Positions 43,693-55,859 are shown, counted from the stretch's first letter. The stretch is 64,000 nt of DNA from Phascolarctos cinereus (GCF_002099425.1 NW_018343964.1:10691001-10755000), one strand, 5' to 3'. Translations and numbers: made by a program. Notes: generated by a model not told the origin, from the sequence alone.

Positions 43693-44881
43693 TATTATAA
43701 AGGGAATGAAAATGTCCAAGTGAGACTGGTGATAAAGTCTGTTCCTTGTAGATCAACACAAAAGATCATTTTTCTCTTTGTGTTGATTTTTATCTTGTGT
43801 TACCAGCCCTGAGCCCTGTGCCTGGGAAATGCTAGAATCCAATAACTAGGTTCATAATAGATGTTTCAATTCATTTGAAATATTAGTAGTTACAGTTGCA
43901 TTACAAAGCACTTTCATATATATTATTGTGTCTTATGTGTCAGCCTTAATAAGATTTAGGGGTCACCATCAAAGTACCCCTCCACAGCTCACCTTTTGTG
44001 CATTGACCTAAATGTTCCTTGAGCTTCTTTTCTGTCCCTTCCATTTTCCTCTACCCACCCAAGAGCCAGCTTTCTCAGCAGAAGAGGGGGAAAAAAGGAA
44101 GTTTCAGCCAAAGTATAGTTGGCTGGCCCTGTTTTTTTTTTTTCTGTAGACCAGACATGGCCAAGTATTTTCCCTTCTGCTGAGAACAAGTCCTTCTCCT
44201 TGTCCTAATGGGCCTCTGTTCTCAACAGACCAGAAAGTCAAGGACGTTGTCAAGAATGACTCCAAATATACCTCTTTCGGGGAGGGGGGAGGAGTGGTAA
44301 GAGGATAGGGATGAGAGAAAGCAAGAATGGACACGGAAAACTTAAGAAACTTAGTGAATGATAATAATAATATTTATTTTCTTAGTCACCGTGGACAACC
44401 TGCTGAAAGTTCACTGGGACTTCTTCCTGTCATATTTCTGTCCTTCACCTGGGCTGCAAAATGGAGGCCCCTTATTTTTATGGAACTGATGCGTGGGGGG
44501 TGGGGAGGTAGTAAAAGAACAATATTACAAATTCTAATCTGCTTGTCTTTTTAGACTCTGAGTCTACTGTCTCTGATTTGTAAATAGATTTGTAAAATAT
44601 GCAACTGATCAAAAGGCAACCCTTGACCTTAACCTTGCCCTTTCTCCCTGCCCCCTCTCCAGTAGGTGGAAACTCCTGTGGTAAGACATTTATGGTAAAC
44701 ATCCCTGGCTACATTTCTCTTCTTGTGGCTTTCATGTTTGTGGACAGACATATGCCTGACCACGTAGAGGCTATACTACCTTGGTTATTCAGGTATATTT
44801 TTTATCAGACTCAAAACAGACCAAGTCAGAGTTTAATTTATGCTAGTAGATGTCTGAGTTTCACAAAATAATGTATGTTTT
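43693..44881. other. Unique, no defendable exon
   Basis: Contains a 12-bp hairpin (atcaacacaaaag / ctttgtgttgat) at about 43752-43787. Frames at 44104-44334, 44478-44702 and 44599-44871 have no product I recognise. Confidence 0.42.
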
Positions 44882-45000
44882 TTTGCTTTAATTTTATTTT
44901 TTCAGTTATCAAGCATTTATTCTTCCTCTTTTCCCCTCCCCTGCCCACTGGGAAAAAAAGGAAAGGAAGAAAAAGAAAGAAGCACAAAAGGTTAGGAATT
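44882..45000 (-). mobile_element. L1 3'-UTR-like fragment, antisense
   Basis: 'tcttcctcttttcccctccc' then ggaaaggaagaaaaag has the layout of a reverse L1 3' UTR. The match is weak. Confidence 0.42.
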
Positions 45001-45390
45001 TCTAAAGAAACAATTAAAAAAACCTACTTACCTACTAAGATGCACACTTGAACTACATAAATGCAACTATAAAACATTGTTTATGGAAACAAGGACGTCT
45101 AGACCTAAGTAATTGGAGGAATATTAATTGCTCAAGGGTAGGCTGAGCCAATATAATAAAAATGACAATATTTCCTGAATTTATTTATTTATTCAGTGCC
45201 ATAGCAGTTGAAAAGATTCATCTGGAGGAACAAAAGGTCAAGAATCTCAACCTCTTTTGTCATACAAGGGCAAAGCTCTTGGGTACTTCACTGGAGATCT
45301 TCCAGGATTACACAGCACCATTAATGACTACTGGTAGGGTCTGACTATTCAAGCGGTTCTGAACCCTCATAATTGTTCCATAGCCTAGTC
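45001..45390. other. Unique with MIR-like trace
   Basis: A MIR-like stretch lies at about 45180-45340 (tttattcagtgccatagcag). No exon. Confidence 0.42.
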
Positions 45391-45616
45391 CAGATGTGTC
45401 AGACGTGAAGTCCATAGGCCACATATGGCCCACAGTTCTCTTAAGTGCAGCCCAAACCAGATTAAAATGTAATAGGGAAATATTTAACAAAATAAATAAA
45501 AATACAATAAAATATAGATAATATTATATTTTAAACTAAGTCAATATGCCTTTCACTGGGATCCTTAAGTACAGGTTAGTGACTCTTCCATTTCTACTTG
45601 AGTTTGACATCACTGG
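45391..45616 (+). mobile_element. MITE family 2, copy 3
   Basis: Left cagatgtgtcagacgtg, 'ggccacatatggcccacagt', 'accagattaaaatgtaatag', right end gagtttgacatcactg. The most complete copy and useful as a local reference. Confidence 0.8.
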
Positions 45617-46554
45617 GGTAGTCTACCTCTTTTATGGTTTTGCTCCAAGACGATGAGGTAATAAACATTGAATTTTCAAGGCCCGGTCTAGCCCTGAAAG
45701 ACCATTTACTTCTGGTTTCATTGGCTCAGTACACCTCCATTGACAATGGAAAAGATATCAGGTCTCTCATTTCCCCCCTCTTTAAAGTCCTTCTGTCCAT
45801 CTCCCCATTGTCAAGGTCATCTCTGGTTAACAAAGGAATGGAAATCTAGCAGGGCTGAGATTCTGTAGGAGGCACAGAATGTCTTCTAAAGCTCTAGCTC
45901 ACCTTTTCTCACCTAGTGAAGGGAAAGTGTGTTGGTCACATTTTAATACAGCTGGGGGATGATCCTCTGCCTGATAACAGTTTTGGCAGTAGCTTTTAGG
46001 GACAGGAAAAAGAACTTTAGTAATAGAAGATAAGGGAAGCGCTATTGGAGACAGTGTATGGATCTTCCCATCGGTTCTGAGCTTAGAGAAGCGGCGAGTT
46101 TTATTTCCCAGATCTGCTGATCAGCATTCACACAGCTGGGCAGACAAGTACCAAGACACTTTCCAGACCACAAAGCTTTCCTACCACTAAGACCAGGTTG
46201 CACAGCTTGCTCCATTCAGAGAGTGGAATAAATGCAATAATCCCTTGCTACTCCTGACTCCAGGCACATGGGCAGCTGGCTATGGGTTAGGCAGTTTGGA
46301 TCTTTGCTGGGGCAAACCTAACATCCAGATGTTACAACACATGGTCCGAATCCCAGAGGCTGAAGTGGTAGAATCGGCATCTGCTGTTAACGCTCTCTTG
46401 GCCCAGAAGGCCAAGCATGTGAGAGCATCCTAGGGAAATCTTCCTTGGAGTCTTCCCTGACAAGATGGCTCATCTCCCATGGACTTGGCCAAGTCCTTTG
46501 ATGGCAGAGGTGGGGCAGGGAGGAGTTAGCCTGGAGACAGTCATTTTATCTCTC
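45617..46554. other. Repeat-poor block
   Basis: Over 900 bp without recognised repeats. Frames at 45634-45849 and 46245-46433 have no product I recognise. Confidence 0.42.
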
Positions 46555-46760
46555 CAGAATCACAGAGTTAGAGAATTTAGAGCTGGAAGAAACCTTAAAA
46601 GCCCTTTAATCCAACCCTCTCCTTTTACAAATGAGACAACTGAGCCCCTACAGGTTAAATGACTTGGCCAAGGTCACAAAGAATATGTCAAGAGATGTGA
46701 GTTGTATATTAATTCTCTACTTCAAATCAAATGCTTTTTCTACCATACCATATTGCTGGG
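46555..46760 (+). mobile_element. MIR-core SINE
   Basis: 'gagaatttagagctggaaga', 'tttacaaatgagacaactga' and tttctaccataccatattgc. Confidence 0.78.
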
Positions 46761-46796
46761 GATCTCTGCCTTTTAGGTAATTATTGAATCTTTAAT

Positions 46797-46838
46797 GAGA
46801 GAGAGAGAGAAAGGAGAGAGAAAGAGAAAGAGACAAAG

Positions 46839-46912
<74 letters not shown>

Positions 46913-46925
46913 AAGAAAGAAAGAG
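46797..46925. repeat. (GA)n purine tract
   Basis: Nearly pure gaga with gaaag units at both ends, about 128 bp. Confidence 0.97.
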
Positions 46926-46954
46926 AATGCATGCCCATACAGTATAGTCTTTTA

Positions 46955-47150
46955 CAGGAAGCCTTTCCCAACCCTTTTTAATTCTAGTGCTTTCTCTCTG
47001 TTAATTACCCATTTCCTATTTATCCTGTACGCATTTTGTTGCCCTCCTTAGGTTGTGAGCTCCTGTCTTGCTGCCTCCTTCTATGTCCCCATCTCTTAGC
47101 ACGTGCTTGGCACTTAGCAAGCGCTTTGAAGATAAATGTTTATTGACTGA
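46955..47150 (+). mobile_element. LINE L2 3' end
   Basis: 'ttacaggaagcctttcccaa', 'aggttgtgagctcctgtctt', 'tgcttggcacttagcaagcg' and aaatgtttattgactga. Confidence 0.85.
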
Positions 47151-47479
47151 TCAGTTGTGTAGTCGTGGAAGTTGCTGGGTACAACATTAGGGTTATGGGG
47201 TTTGTGGAGCAGCCAAGGCAGAATAAACGAATTTCACTATCAGATACCTGCTGTTGCATCTCGCATGATGCTGTCTTAGTGGGAACCTTTGACCATAATT
47301 GGTAGATCCAAGCTTCCAGAAGTTTTATAAGGCTCTCCCTCACCATTTGTGACTTAAATATCTCTGGCATGGAGGCAATGGCTGGTTTCTGAAATGCCAG
47401 GTAAGGCCCCAAAGGGAGATCAGGTTGTATTTTGTGCTTTCTATTTGTAATATAATTCAAGTCATCTTCATAATGCACA
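47151..47479. other. Unique, no gene seen
   Basis: A 116-codon minus-strand frame (47140-47490) overlaps L2 ends on both sides and has no product I recognise. Confidence 0.42.
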
Positions 47480-48055
47480 CCTCTGATCATGACATGCCTT
47501 TACTCAAAACTTTCAGGGGTTCTGCATTGCTTGCTAAATAAAATATAAACTGCTGATTCTGACCCTTTCATGTTCCAGTCCTCCATAGTCTGGCTTCAAT
47601 CTACCTATCTAGTTTTACTTCATAGCCCTCACACAGTGTACCTAGCATACAATATTTTCATCCTGCCTTTACCTTCTCTGTGTTCTTTGTTTATGTCACC
47701 CTTCCTGCCCCTCCTCCAGCCCCATGCTTAGAGTAGATTTGTCATTTGTCATGAAGCCCCTTCCTTCTTTCAAGGTCCAACTCAGGTGCTCTCTCCCCCC
47801 CAAAAAAATTTCTCTGGTCTCCTGAACCCCCCCCTTAAACTTTTCCTCATTAAGTCCTGTGCCTCAGCCTCTCCTTTGTGACTGTCTCATTTTTCCTTTT
47901 GTCATAGTTACTTGTATAGATCTTTCCCCCAGCCTCCATTAGCTCCTTGAGGAATACGTTAACATCATGTCTCTCTTTGTATCCCCAGCACCTAGTCTTC
48001 CACATATTTAGTATTCAGCAAGTGTTCATCAAATGTTTGTTATTGAACTCCAAAA
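47480..48055 (+). mobile_element. LINE L2 3' region
   Basis: 'catgacatgcctttactcaa', 'taaaatataaactgctgatt', 'tagtctggcttcaatctacc', 'tccttcctgcccctcctcc'-like text, 'ctccattagctccttgagga' and caaatgtttgttattgaa. Nearly 580 bp of continuous L2 3' UTR. Confidence 0.88.
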
Positions 48056-48374
48056 AGTCACATCAGCCATTTTTTTTTTTACCTAGGAAGTGATCTATCC
48101 TAGGCATTAGCAAAATAAACTTTCCTTTTTAGGCTCCTGGGGGAATCTGGTAAGGAATTCAAAAGTTAATATAAGAAATAAACAAACAATAAAGTTCTTT
48201 ACTTTTCCATCTCAGAATGTTTTCCAGATGCGTGAGACCAAAAATAAAAAAAAGGCAATCTGAACTTCAGATTTTGCTTCCTAAGTAAGATGCTGACTTC
48301 CCGTTCCTCAGATGACGTAGTCATTCAGTATCTTTTCCATTAGTAAATGCCTTCCTGGTTGTTGAGATGTGGTG

Positions 48375-48420
<46 letters not shown>

Positions 48421-48744
48421 GAATGTTGATGGAGATTAAGATTTCAGTATAAGGTGAATTCTGGGGTTTTCTAAAGTCTGAAAATCTATCATATATACTG
48501 ATGGAGGAATCAGAGGAGGATAGGTATAAATGATGGAGGTGGAGGATTAAATGGAGGGTGGGGGAGAGAGGAAGTAGGTTTTTTAAAAAAATTTTAATCT
48601 CTATTAGTAGACGTCGTTATTGTCATTCTTAGTTATTTATGCCAAATTTAGTGGTTATAGCTATTTCAGAAATAGGGAAACAATGATTACTGGAAGATGA
48701 CCAACCCAGAAAGACAGACTGACTCAGATTGAGGCACATCGTGG
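48056..48744. other. Unique with (GT)n
   Basis: (GT)n at 48378-48419. No repeat family or exon otherwise. Confidence 0.5.
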
Positions 48745-48855
48745 GTAGAATGTATGTTCCTTGAGGACAGGAATTGTCTAAGTCTTTGTATATGTATTTC
48801 CAGTGCCTAGCACAGGGTCTAACACTTAGCAGGTGGTTAGGAAATTAATTGATAC
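48745..48855 (+). mobile_element. LINE L2 3' end
   Basis: 'aatgtatgttccttgaggac' and 'tttccagtgcctagcacagg'. Confidence 0.8.
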
Positions 48856-49087
48856 AGAAGCAAAGGAACTGTTTGGTCCATACTGCTTCCACACATACCC
48901 CAGTGCGGGGTGTGATGTATGATTTGAAGATGGATTCCATGAAGATATCACTTCTCCTAGAAGTATCCTCTGATCACCTTTTTTGATCCAGAACAGGGGT
49001 ATGGTTTTTGCTTAGTGACTATTACACAAGATAGATTCTCTAGGCTATAATATCTCATCCGTGAAGTGAGGGTGGTAGTCTAGATTA

Positions 49088-49309
49088 TAGGTTCTTAACC
49101 TGGGGTTCAACCTCAGGAGTCTGTAGATATAATTCAGGGAGTCTGTGGACTTGGATAAAAAAAAAACCCTTTATTTCTATATAATTGGTTTTCTTTATGA
49201 TCTTATGTGTTTCATTTTATGTATTTAAAAATTTTATTCTAAGAAGAGGCTTATAGACCTCACCAGACTGTTAAAGGGGTTCATGACACAAAAAAAGAGA
49301 ATCCTTATT
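49088..49309. mobile_element. MITE family 1, copy F
   Basis: Left aggttcttaacctggggtt, 'gatataattcagggagtctg', 'tatataattggttttcttta' and right 'ggttcatgacacaaaaaaag'. About 220 bp, the longest intact copy. Confidence 0.76.
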
Positions 49310-49344
49310 CCAAAAGGACCTTCAGATTTCATTTTTCTTCTCTA

Positions 49345-50395
49345 AACAAAATGATGGTATTTTAAGAGGTAGAAGGGGTCTCATAGGTCAACCAAGCAGG
49401 TGGCCTAACCTTCTTCCCAATACAAGATTCTTCCTCTAAGACAATATCCCTCGAAGAAGTGTCCATTTGAACCATGTGGGTGCTGCCCATTTAATTTAGG
49501 AGGAGCTCTATGTAAGAAAATTCTTTTATATAGTGAAACAAAATTTGCTTCCTCATAACGTTTACTCACAGGTTCTAGTTCTACTCTTTGAAGCTGTACA
49601 GACTAAGTCTAATCCCTCTTACATATGACCTTCAAATATTTGAAGGCAGACATCACCATCTCCTGACTATGTCCCCTTCACTGCACTCACATGGTCACTT
49701 GCCTAGTTCATGCCTCCATCATCTTGCACATGGACTATTACAATAATCTCTTTATTGATCTTTCTCCCTAAGTCTCATCCCTGTTCATCTTTAGATGATC
49801 GATTGCTCATGTCCTATCTCTACCCTTCAAGTTTTCCCTTGTACAGAGGTCTTTTTCCAGACCTCTCTCCATTCTCATCTGGCCACACTCCATTTGGTCA
49901 ATGTCGTTCCTGAAAGCTGGTGCCTTGATTCAGTTCAGTACTTCTGATGTGGTCTGAACAAGGCAGGGTGTATTACATCTCTTTTGTAGACACTGTGTTT
50001 CTATTAATGGGTTGGATTAGCACTTTTGGCTCTCATACCATTCTATTAGCCAACGTTGAGCTTGCACTTCAACTAAATCCCTAATCCTTGTTCCCATATG
50101 TTATTGTCTAGCCTTGCCACCACCATCCTGTAGCTTGAAGTTGATTTTTTTTTTAACCTAAGTGCAGGAGTCCATGTTAAACCCTATCACATTTCATCTT
50201 AGTAGATTTGCCTTGTCATTCTGATCATCCGAGTTCTTTGAGGATCCTGATTCTCTTTCCCAGTGCGTTAGCAATCCATCTCAGCTTAGTGTTATTTGTG
50301 AAGGATTTTGTCACATGTCTTGCTGATCCTATGTGTCTGTGACATTTTCTTCATTTGCCTGTTTAGTAACTCAGTCAGAAAAGCAAATGAAGATT
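49345..50395 (-). mobile_element. L3/CR1 LINE, antisense, with L2 inside
   Basis: The 3' end lies at left ('tagaaggggtctcataggtc', 'caggttctagttctactctt', 'gacttcaaatatttgaaggc'-like text). It continues with 'ttggtcaatgtcgttcctga', 'tctgatgtggtctgaacaag', 'cattgagcttgcacttc'-like text and 'gaagttgatttttttt'. An L2 scrap interrupts it. Confidence 0.75.
49675..49790 (+). mobile_element. LINE L2 scrap nested in L3/CR1
   Basis: 'catgcctccatcatcttgca' and 'catggactattacaataatc' match the L2 ORF2 end (the LDYCN region). Confidence 0.65.
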
Positions 50396-50439
50396 AATAG
50401 GGAATGACTTCAATTCAACAAATTTTTTTAAGTATGTGC

Positions 50440-50600
50440 TGTTCCTCAGTTTCCTCATGTATCAAATGATGATAAAATAGCAGCTACTCCATAGGGTTGT
50501 TGTCAGGATCAAATGCATATATATGTGCATATGTGTGTGTGTGTGTGTGTGTATACACACACACATCATACATATGTGTGTACATATATATATATATATT
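50440..50600 (+). mobile_element. SINE tail plus GT/AC microsatellite
   Basis: 'gttcctcagtttcctcatgt' and 'agggttgttgtcaggatcaa' are a SINE 3' half. It runs into tatatatgtgcat, (GT)n and (AC)n at about 50530-50566, then (TA)n. Confidence 0.72.
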
Positions 50601-51537
50601 TATATATGAATATATGTGAAGCACTTGGACAACTTTAATGGGCTTTGCAGGATATCCTAAAGTCTTAGTGCAATTTAAGCTCTAATATGCTTAAACTTTA
50701 AGTAATATAATGCCTTGTGACAAAATAGAATATAAAGTGAGGTAATATGTTTTATAATTAATATATAATATATGAAATTTAAAATATTATAAGATAACAA
50801 GACTAGCTATTATTATAATAATGAATGTACTGTACTAGATGATGAGGAATTCAGAAATTAGGACACAGATCCCACCCTTATTTATCTTGTGATCCTAATA
50901 CTGGAATAGTAAATGGAATGTGTTAACTACATAGGCAGGATAGTCCCTCCCAGGCCAGGGCAAGAAAAATGCAATAAGACATCCAGAGTAGGAGAAATTA
51001 CTACTAGCTTGGGAGAGGGATATTTTCTTCATGTACCTAAGGTGGCCCTTAGTGATCAATGATTTATTTGTGTTTCCAAACCATTTATTTAATACTTTTT
51101 GTGTCTGTCATTTTCCCCCATCCAATATTTTGAAGATGAATAATCTCTAGATTACATACATATATAATATATATATATATACATAATAGTCAAATACGTA
51201 ATAGTGATCCTAATTATTATTATTGTTACTATTGTAATTATTTCCTGTTCTCTTGAATGTGATTTTTAAAAGGGCAGTGGCTCTGCAGTCATATATGCAT
51301 ATTCTTTCAGTACCTTGGCATGTAATTTGCCTGAGGGTGGAGACCATTATAGGATGTACATTGTGCCTTGAAATTAGCTTATGATTAGAGCACACTGGAT
51401 GATTTGACTTCTCTGAAAAGTGGTGATTTGGAGCTTCCTGAGTTAATTCTAGGAGCAAGAGTATAGTACAGTATAAGGGATTTATATAGCTGTTTATAGC
51501 ATTACATGTAATGATTATTTATAATTATATACAGATT
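50601..51537. other. AT-rich unique block
   Basis: TATAAT-like runs at 50740-50820 and (AT)n at 51163-51181. No gene or family recognised. Confidence 0.5.
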
Positions 51538-51738
51538 TATATAGTGATTTAAGCTTTACAAAGTGCTTTACAAATGTTATTTTGTTTTGTGCTCACTTGT
51601 CTTCCTTTTACAGATGAAGAAACTGAGGCACAGAGAAATCAAATGACTTGCTCAATAATGGGCAAGCTAGTAAGTGTCTGAGGGCAGATCTGAACTTGGG
51701 TCTTCTTGACTAGAAGACCTAATACTCTGCCCACTCTA
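51538..51738 (+). mobile_element. MIR SINE
   Basis: 'tatagtgatttaagctttac', 'ttttacagatgaagaaactg', 'ctagtaagtgtctgagggca'. Confidence 0.83.
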
Positions 51739-52129
51739 TTAGCAAGTATCAGTTCTTTTCATCTGACCTGGGAATGTAAGAACAAAAACTCTGTATGGAA
51801 AGCTAGGTCTGACTGTAGCAGACCCCAGACCAAGGAGAAAGTCTGTTTTGATGCCTTTGCCCTGAAAGTTTGAAGTAGTACAAGCAAATGTTTTCTGTAT
51901 ACAGGGAAGGGCCTTGAGGTCTTGGGAATGGAGTTTTAAAAGGTGAATATTTAAACAGGGCTCCCTTAGCATCTCTTCAGCAAAGACGTTGGTTGTCATT
52001 GTTTCCAGAATTGATATTTGATTCTATAGATCTGCCTTCTTGATTCTGATGAAATCTCAGCAGGATTGGTTTGAGGGTCACACCTAGAGCTCTGAGGTAG
52101 GAAGAAATGGAAGGGGAAAAAGTTTCTTT
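51739..52129. other. Unique, no gene seen
   Basis: An 86-codon minus-strand frame has no product I recognise. Confidence 0.45.
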
Positions 52130-52520
52130 TCTTTATTTTTAAATCAAAATCTCTTTTGCTTAGTCATTTCTGCAGATACTTCCCCCTTCCCAGATTGAAC
52201 TATCCCTTGTAATAAGAAAGAACAATTAAATAGAACCCAACTTTGGGAACCCAATATGTCTAACACTCGTTCCTAGTGGTCCCCAACCACTCTGCCGTGA
52301 GGTTTCATTATCTGTTCTGGACCCATTAATGAATTTTCAGTAAAGAATCCAGCTTCCTTTTAATGATCTTTTCATTTTTAATCTTAAAATCACTATGTAA
52401 GTTGCAGTTTTGGCTCTGTGTATTTTCACCTCGTCAGTGCATGCAAATCTTCCCCTGTTTCTCTGGGATCCTCTGATTCCATCACTATTTAAATGAGATG
52501 GGGTTGGTGATTTTCTGCTT
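52130..52520 (-). mobile_element. L1-like fragment, antisense
   Basis: 'acccattaatgaattttcag' and 'tgcaaatcttcccctgtttc', then tctgggatcctctgattcc, recall the reverse L1 3' UTR. Strongly diverged. Confidence 0.4.
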
Positions 52521-53049
52521 TTTGTCCCTGTCTTTATAGTTCCTTTCATCTGGTTTTTTAAAAAATCCTATTTACAGAGAAGTCTGGGCTCCTGCTCAGT
52601 GTATTTCAACAGCTCTCTTAATTGTTTGCCAAGCCTCGCCTAAGCTGAAAGGATAGATTTCTGGAAAACTGGAGTTGGAAATGCCTATTGGGATGGGACT
52701 AGATAGAGATGGGATTGGCCCTTTAAGAAATCCATACCCTGGATTAAGCCTGAGCTTCCTACTGTCCTCTCTCCCCAATAAGCTGAACAGAATCGTGGCA
52801 TCTTGTCCAGGATTCCAAGGTGAAGGAATCAGCTAAGGCAAGAGCCCAAAATCTCTGGAGCAGATTGAAGGCTTAGTCTTTGCTAGTCAACCACAATAGC
52901 AAAACTCTTCCCTGCTTCACAGGGATGCTTGTTAAGAAGGATTAATTGGAGGGAAAACAAGAATCTGCATTCTTGAAAGAGCTTGTACCAAAGCTATAGG
53001 TTTTGTTTCTTAAAGGAAAGTGAAGGAGGGGTAAAGATGGAGAGGAGCA

Positions 53050-53051
<2 letters not shown>
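52521..53051. other. Unique, no gene seen
   Basis: No repeat or exon recognised. Confidence 0.48.
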
Positions 53052-53139
<88 letters not shown>

Positions 53140-53140
53140 T
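53052..53140. repeat. (GT)n-(GA)n compound microsatellite
   Basis: (GT)n 53052-53107 turning into (GA)n to about 53139. Third example of this order in the window. Confidence 0.97.
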
Positions 53141-53857
53141 GTGTGTCCCCCTAAAATCTTGATGATTGGCTCCTCAGCATGAATGATTTCCCTCCATAGG
53201 TGTGTGTATGTGTGTGTCTATACACACATATATTTGTATATGTATACACACATATAAATAATCTCTTCAGTGAGATACCACCTTCAGATCTTTGTCTCAT
53301 TCTAACTGGGTGGCAGGTTTGTGTGATTTTTTTTTTCTGTATTTACAGCAGAACCCACAGAAATAGTCGGCAAACTGACTGCCTCAGATCACAAGAATCT
53401 CCACAAATAGGATCAATGCTTCAGGGGGAGCAGAGGGTTCATCTTCCTGTTGCTCTGGGCATAGGGTGGGGTGAGAATATGAACTGATTTATTTTAAGGA
53501 GCCCAGGACTCTGGAGCAGCAGGACTTACTTTAGAAGCCCATCTCTTAAAAAATAAAAATAAAAAGCCTCTCCCCCACAAAAAACCTGAAACCTCACCAT
53601 TACCATCTTATTATTGCTATCATTTATTTAAAGACTCATTGGGCTTCTGATTAGCAAGTTTCCTGTTGCTTTATGTAACATGTTACATGAAAGGCACAGC
53701 TCTGGAAGGTATTTTGTTTACCAAAGTGGAAATTGGGCTGGCTTACTGAAAACTTCTTGACACTTAGAAAGCCAGTAGGCAGAAACTTCTGAGTGTAGGA
53801 TCTTCCCTCAGTCACTGTTTCTTCATTATTTTTATTTTCATTCATTTACTCATCCAT
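53141..53857. other. Unique, no defendable exon
   Basis: A 95-codon frame at 53200-53487 begins in a (TG)n/TATA repeat. No family recognised. Confidence 0.42.
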
Positions 53858-53860
53858 CCG

Positions 53861-53927
<67 letters not shown>

Positions 53928-53936
53928 CTCTGTCTG

Positions 53937-53983
<47 letters not shown>

Positions 53984-54040
53984 CTATCTATCTATCTATC
54001 TGTCTACCTATCTATCTATCCATCTATCTAGATATATATC
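53858..54040. repeat. (TCTA)n microsatellite
   Basis: About 180 bp of tcta units with a few tctg variants. Confidence 0.97.
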
Positions 54041-54139
54041 TGTCTTCTGTCTATCTAGATATCTATGCAGATATCTGTCTAGTTAAATCATCTGTAAATA
54101 TTAGGTTAAGCATTGGCATCTGTGTTAGGAATCAGCAGG

Positions 54140-54547
54140 AGTCAGCGGCCCGAGAACTGGATTTTGAGTCAGAGGCTGTTGTTCAGCCATGTCCGACTCT
54201 TCCTGACCCCATCTGGGATTTTCTTGGCAAAAATACTGGAGTGGTTTTGTCATTTCCTTCTCCAGCTCATTTTACAGATGAGGAAACTGAGGCAAACAGG
54301 GTTAGATGACTTGCCCAGGGTCACACAGATAGTAAGTGTCTGAGGCTGGCTTTGAACTCAAGAAGATGAGTCTTACTGACTCCAGGTCTGGCACTCTATA
54401 CACTGTGCTACCTAGCTGCCCCTCGAATCAGAGGACCCAGGTTTGAATCCCAGCTCTGCCACTTCCTGCTGCCAGTATGACCATGGGCAAGTTACTTTCC
54501 CTTAGTGGGACTCAGTTCCCTTATCTGTAAAATGAGGGAGTTGCCAA
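54140..54547 (+). mobile_element. Outer SINE of a nested pair
   Basis: cgagaactggattttgagtc at left, then after the inner SINE 'gaatcccagctctgccactt' and 'cttatctgtaaaatgaggga'. Confidence 0.78.
54176..54424 (+). mobile_element. SINE of tgttgttcag type nested in a SINE
   Basis: ctgttgttcagccatgtccg, 'atctgggattttcttggcaa', 'agatgaggaaactgaggcaa' to ctacctagctgcccct. Target duplication gagtcagagg (54166-54175) and gaatcagagg (54425-54434). Confidence 0.9.
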
Positions 54548-54711
54548 GAGTTTCTTAACCTGGATATGGTGAACTTTAAAAACAGATATACTTTGGTAAC
54601 TATTTCAGAATAACAACTTTTTTGTAAACTGATATATTTTGCATTCAAAAACATTTTGAGAAGGGATTTGCAGTCTTTATCAGTCAGGGCCCATATCACA
54701 AAAGATGTATG
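54548..54711. mobile_element. MITE family 1, copy G
   Basis: agagtttcttaacctggat at left, 'aaaaacattttgagaaggga' and 'gcccatatcacaaaagatg' at right. It directly abuts the SINE tail before it. Confidence 0.7.
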
Positions 54712-55234
54712 AAGTCACCCTGTCAACAAACAATTAAGTGCTCGCTATGTGCCATGCACTGTGTCAACGACCCCTGATAGACAAGCTCTTCCAGCTTGAA
54801 AGCTGGGATCCTGAAATGACATCTTCCAGGCTTTCTGTCATCTTCATTTATCAGTTCAGTGATTTATAGCCAGATGTACCATTTTTCCGTAGAAATAGCT
54901 TAGGAGGTTTTTGTTTGTTTCTTTTTTCAGTTTGGGGTAGTTTAGAACTGAACAAACTAAATACAGAAATGATGGGAAAAAGGGAAAGGAACATAAATAG
55001 TAGATCAGAACAAGGAGGGCACAGCTGTTGGGATGGTATGACAGGCTGTGCTGCATTATTTATTATGAGGGAAAATGTAAGATCTTGTCAAAGTTCAAAC
55101 TTTTCCTGAAGACGTCAGGCTTGGCTTCATCAGTCTTTGCTCTCCTCAGCCCTCCTGGGGTCGGGGGCATAGTACATCAAGTGTAGAAATGCTCCTTTTC
55201 AGACTTGAGGTGTCTTCTGCTCCATTCACTCATG
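54712..55234. other. Unique with short L2 scrap
   Basis: Bases 54718-54768 ('aacaattaagtgctcgctat', gtgccatgcactgtg) are a reverse L2 end. The rest has no recognised feature. Confidence 0.48.
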
Positions 55235-55645
55235 TTATCATAGATCTTCAGATGGAAAGGCCTAGTTCAACCCCTTAATTTTGCAGATAAGAGAACTGAA
55301 GTGCCTTTTCTGGGGTACACAAAGGTAGTAAGTATCAGAGATGGGACTTGAACCCAGGTCTGACTCCAGATCCAGTTGGTTTCCTACTGTACAAGGAAGA
55401 GAGGGAGGAAACAGGTGTTTATTAAGCACCTACTATGTCCACTGTGCTAGGGTACTTTAAAAATATTATCTCATTTGATTCTCATAACCCTGAGAGGTAG
55501 GTCCATTATAATCCCCATTTTACAGATGAGGACATTGAGGCAAATAGAGGTTAAATGACTTGCCCAGGGTCACACAGATACTTAATGTCTGAGATAAGAT
55601 TTGAAGTCAGGTCTTCCTGACCCCAGGCCCTGCAGTCTGTCCACC
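55235..55645 (+). mobile_element. MIR-core SINE followed by MIR
   Basis: 55235-55400 ('gatgggacttgaacccaggt') and 55410-55645 ('tttattaagcacctactatg', 'ccattttacagatgaggaca', 'gacttgcccagggtcacaca'). Confidence 0.83.
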
Positions 55646-55859
55646 ACCTTCCCCTTTTATCTGTTGATTCAGGTCTAGCTGAGAAATTCTTTTGGGCCTA
55701 GAAGATTTTCTAGAATTGGTTCTAGAAAGCCTCAACTGTCACCAACCACTTGAGGCCAAATCCCAGATCTTTGCCCCTCCTATCATCAGATTCAGAGTAT
55801 GTGTTTGGCTGGAGATGGGGGGTGGGCTGGGAAGAGACAGTTGAGTGGTGATTTATGTA

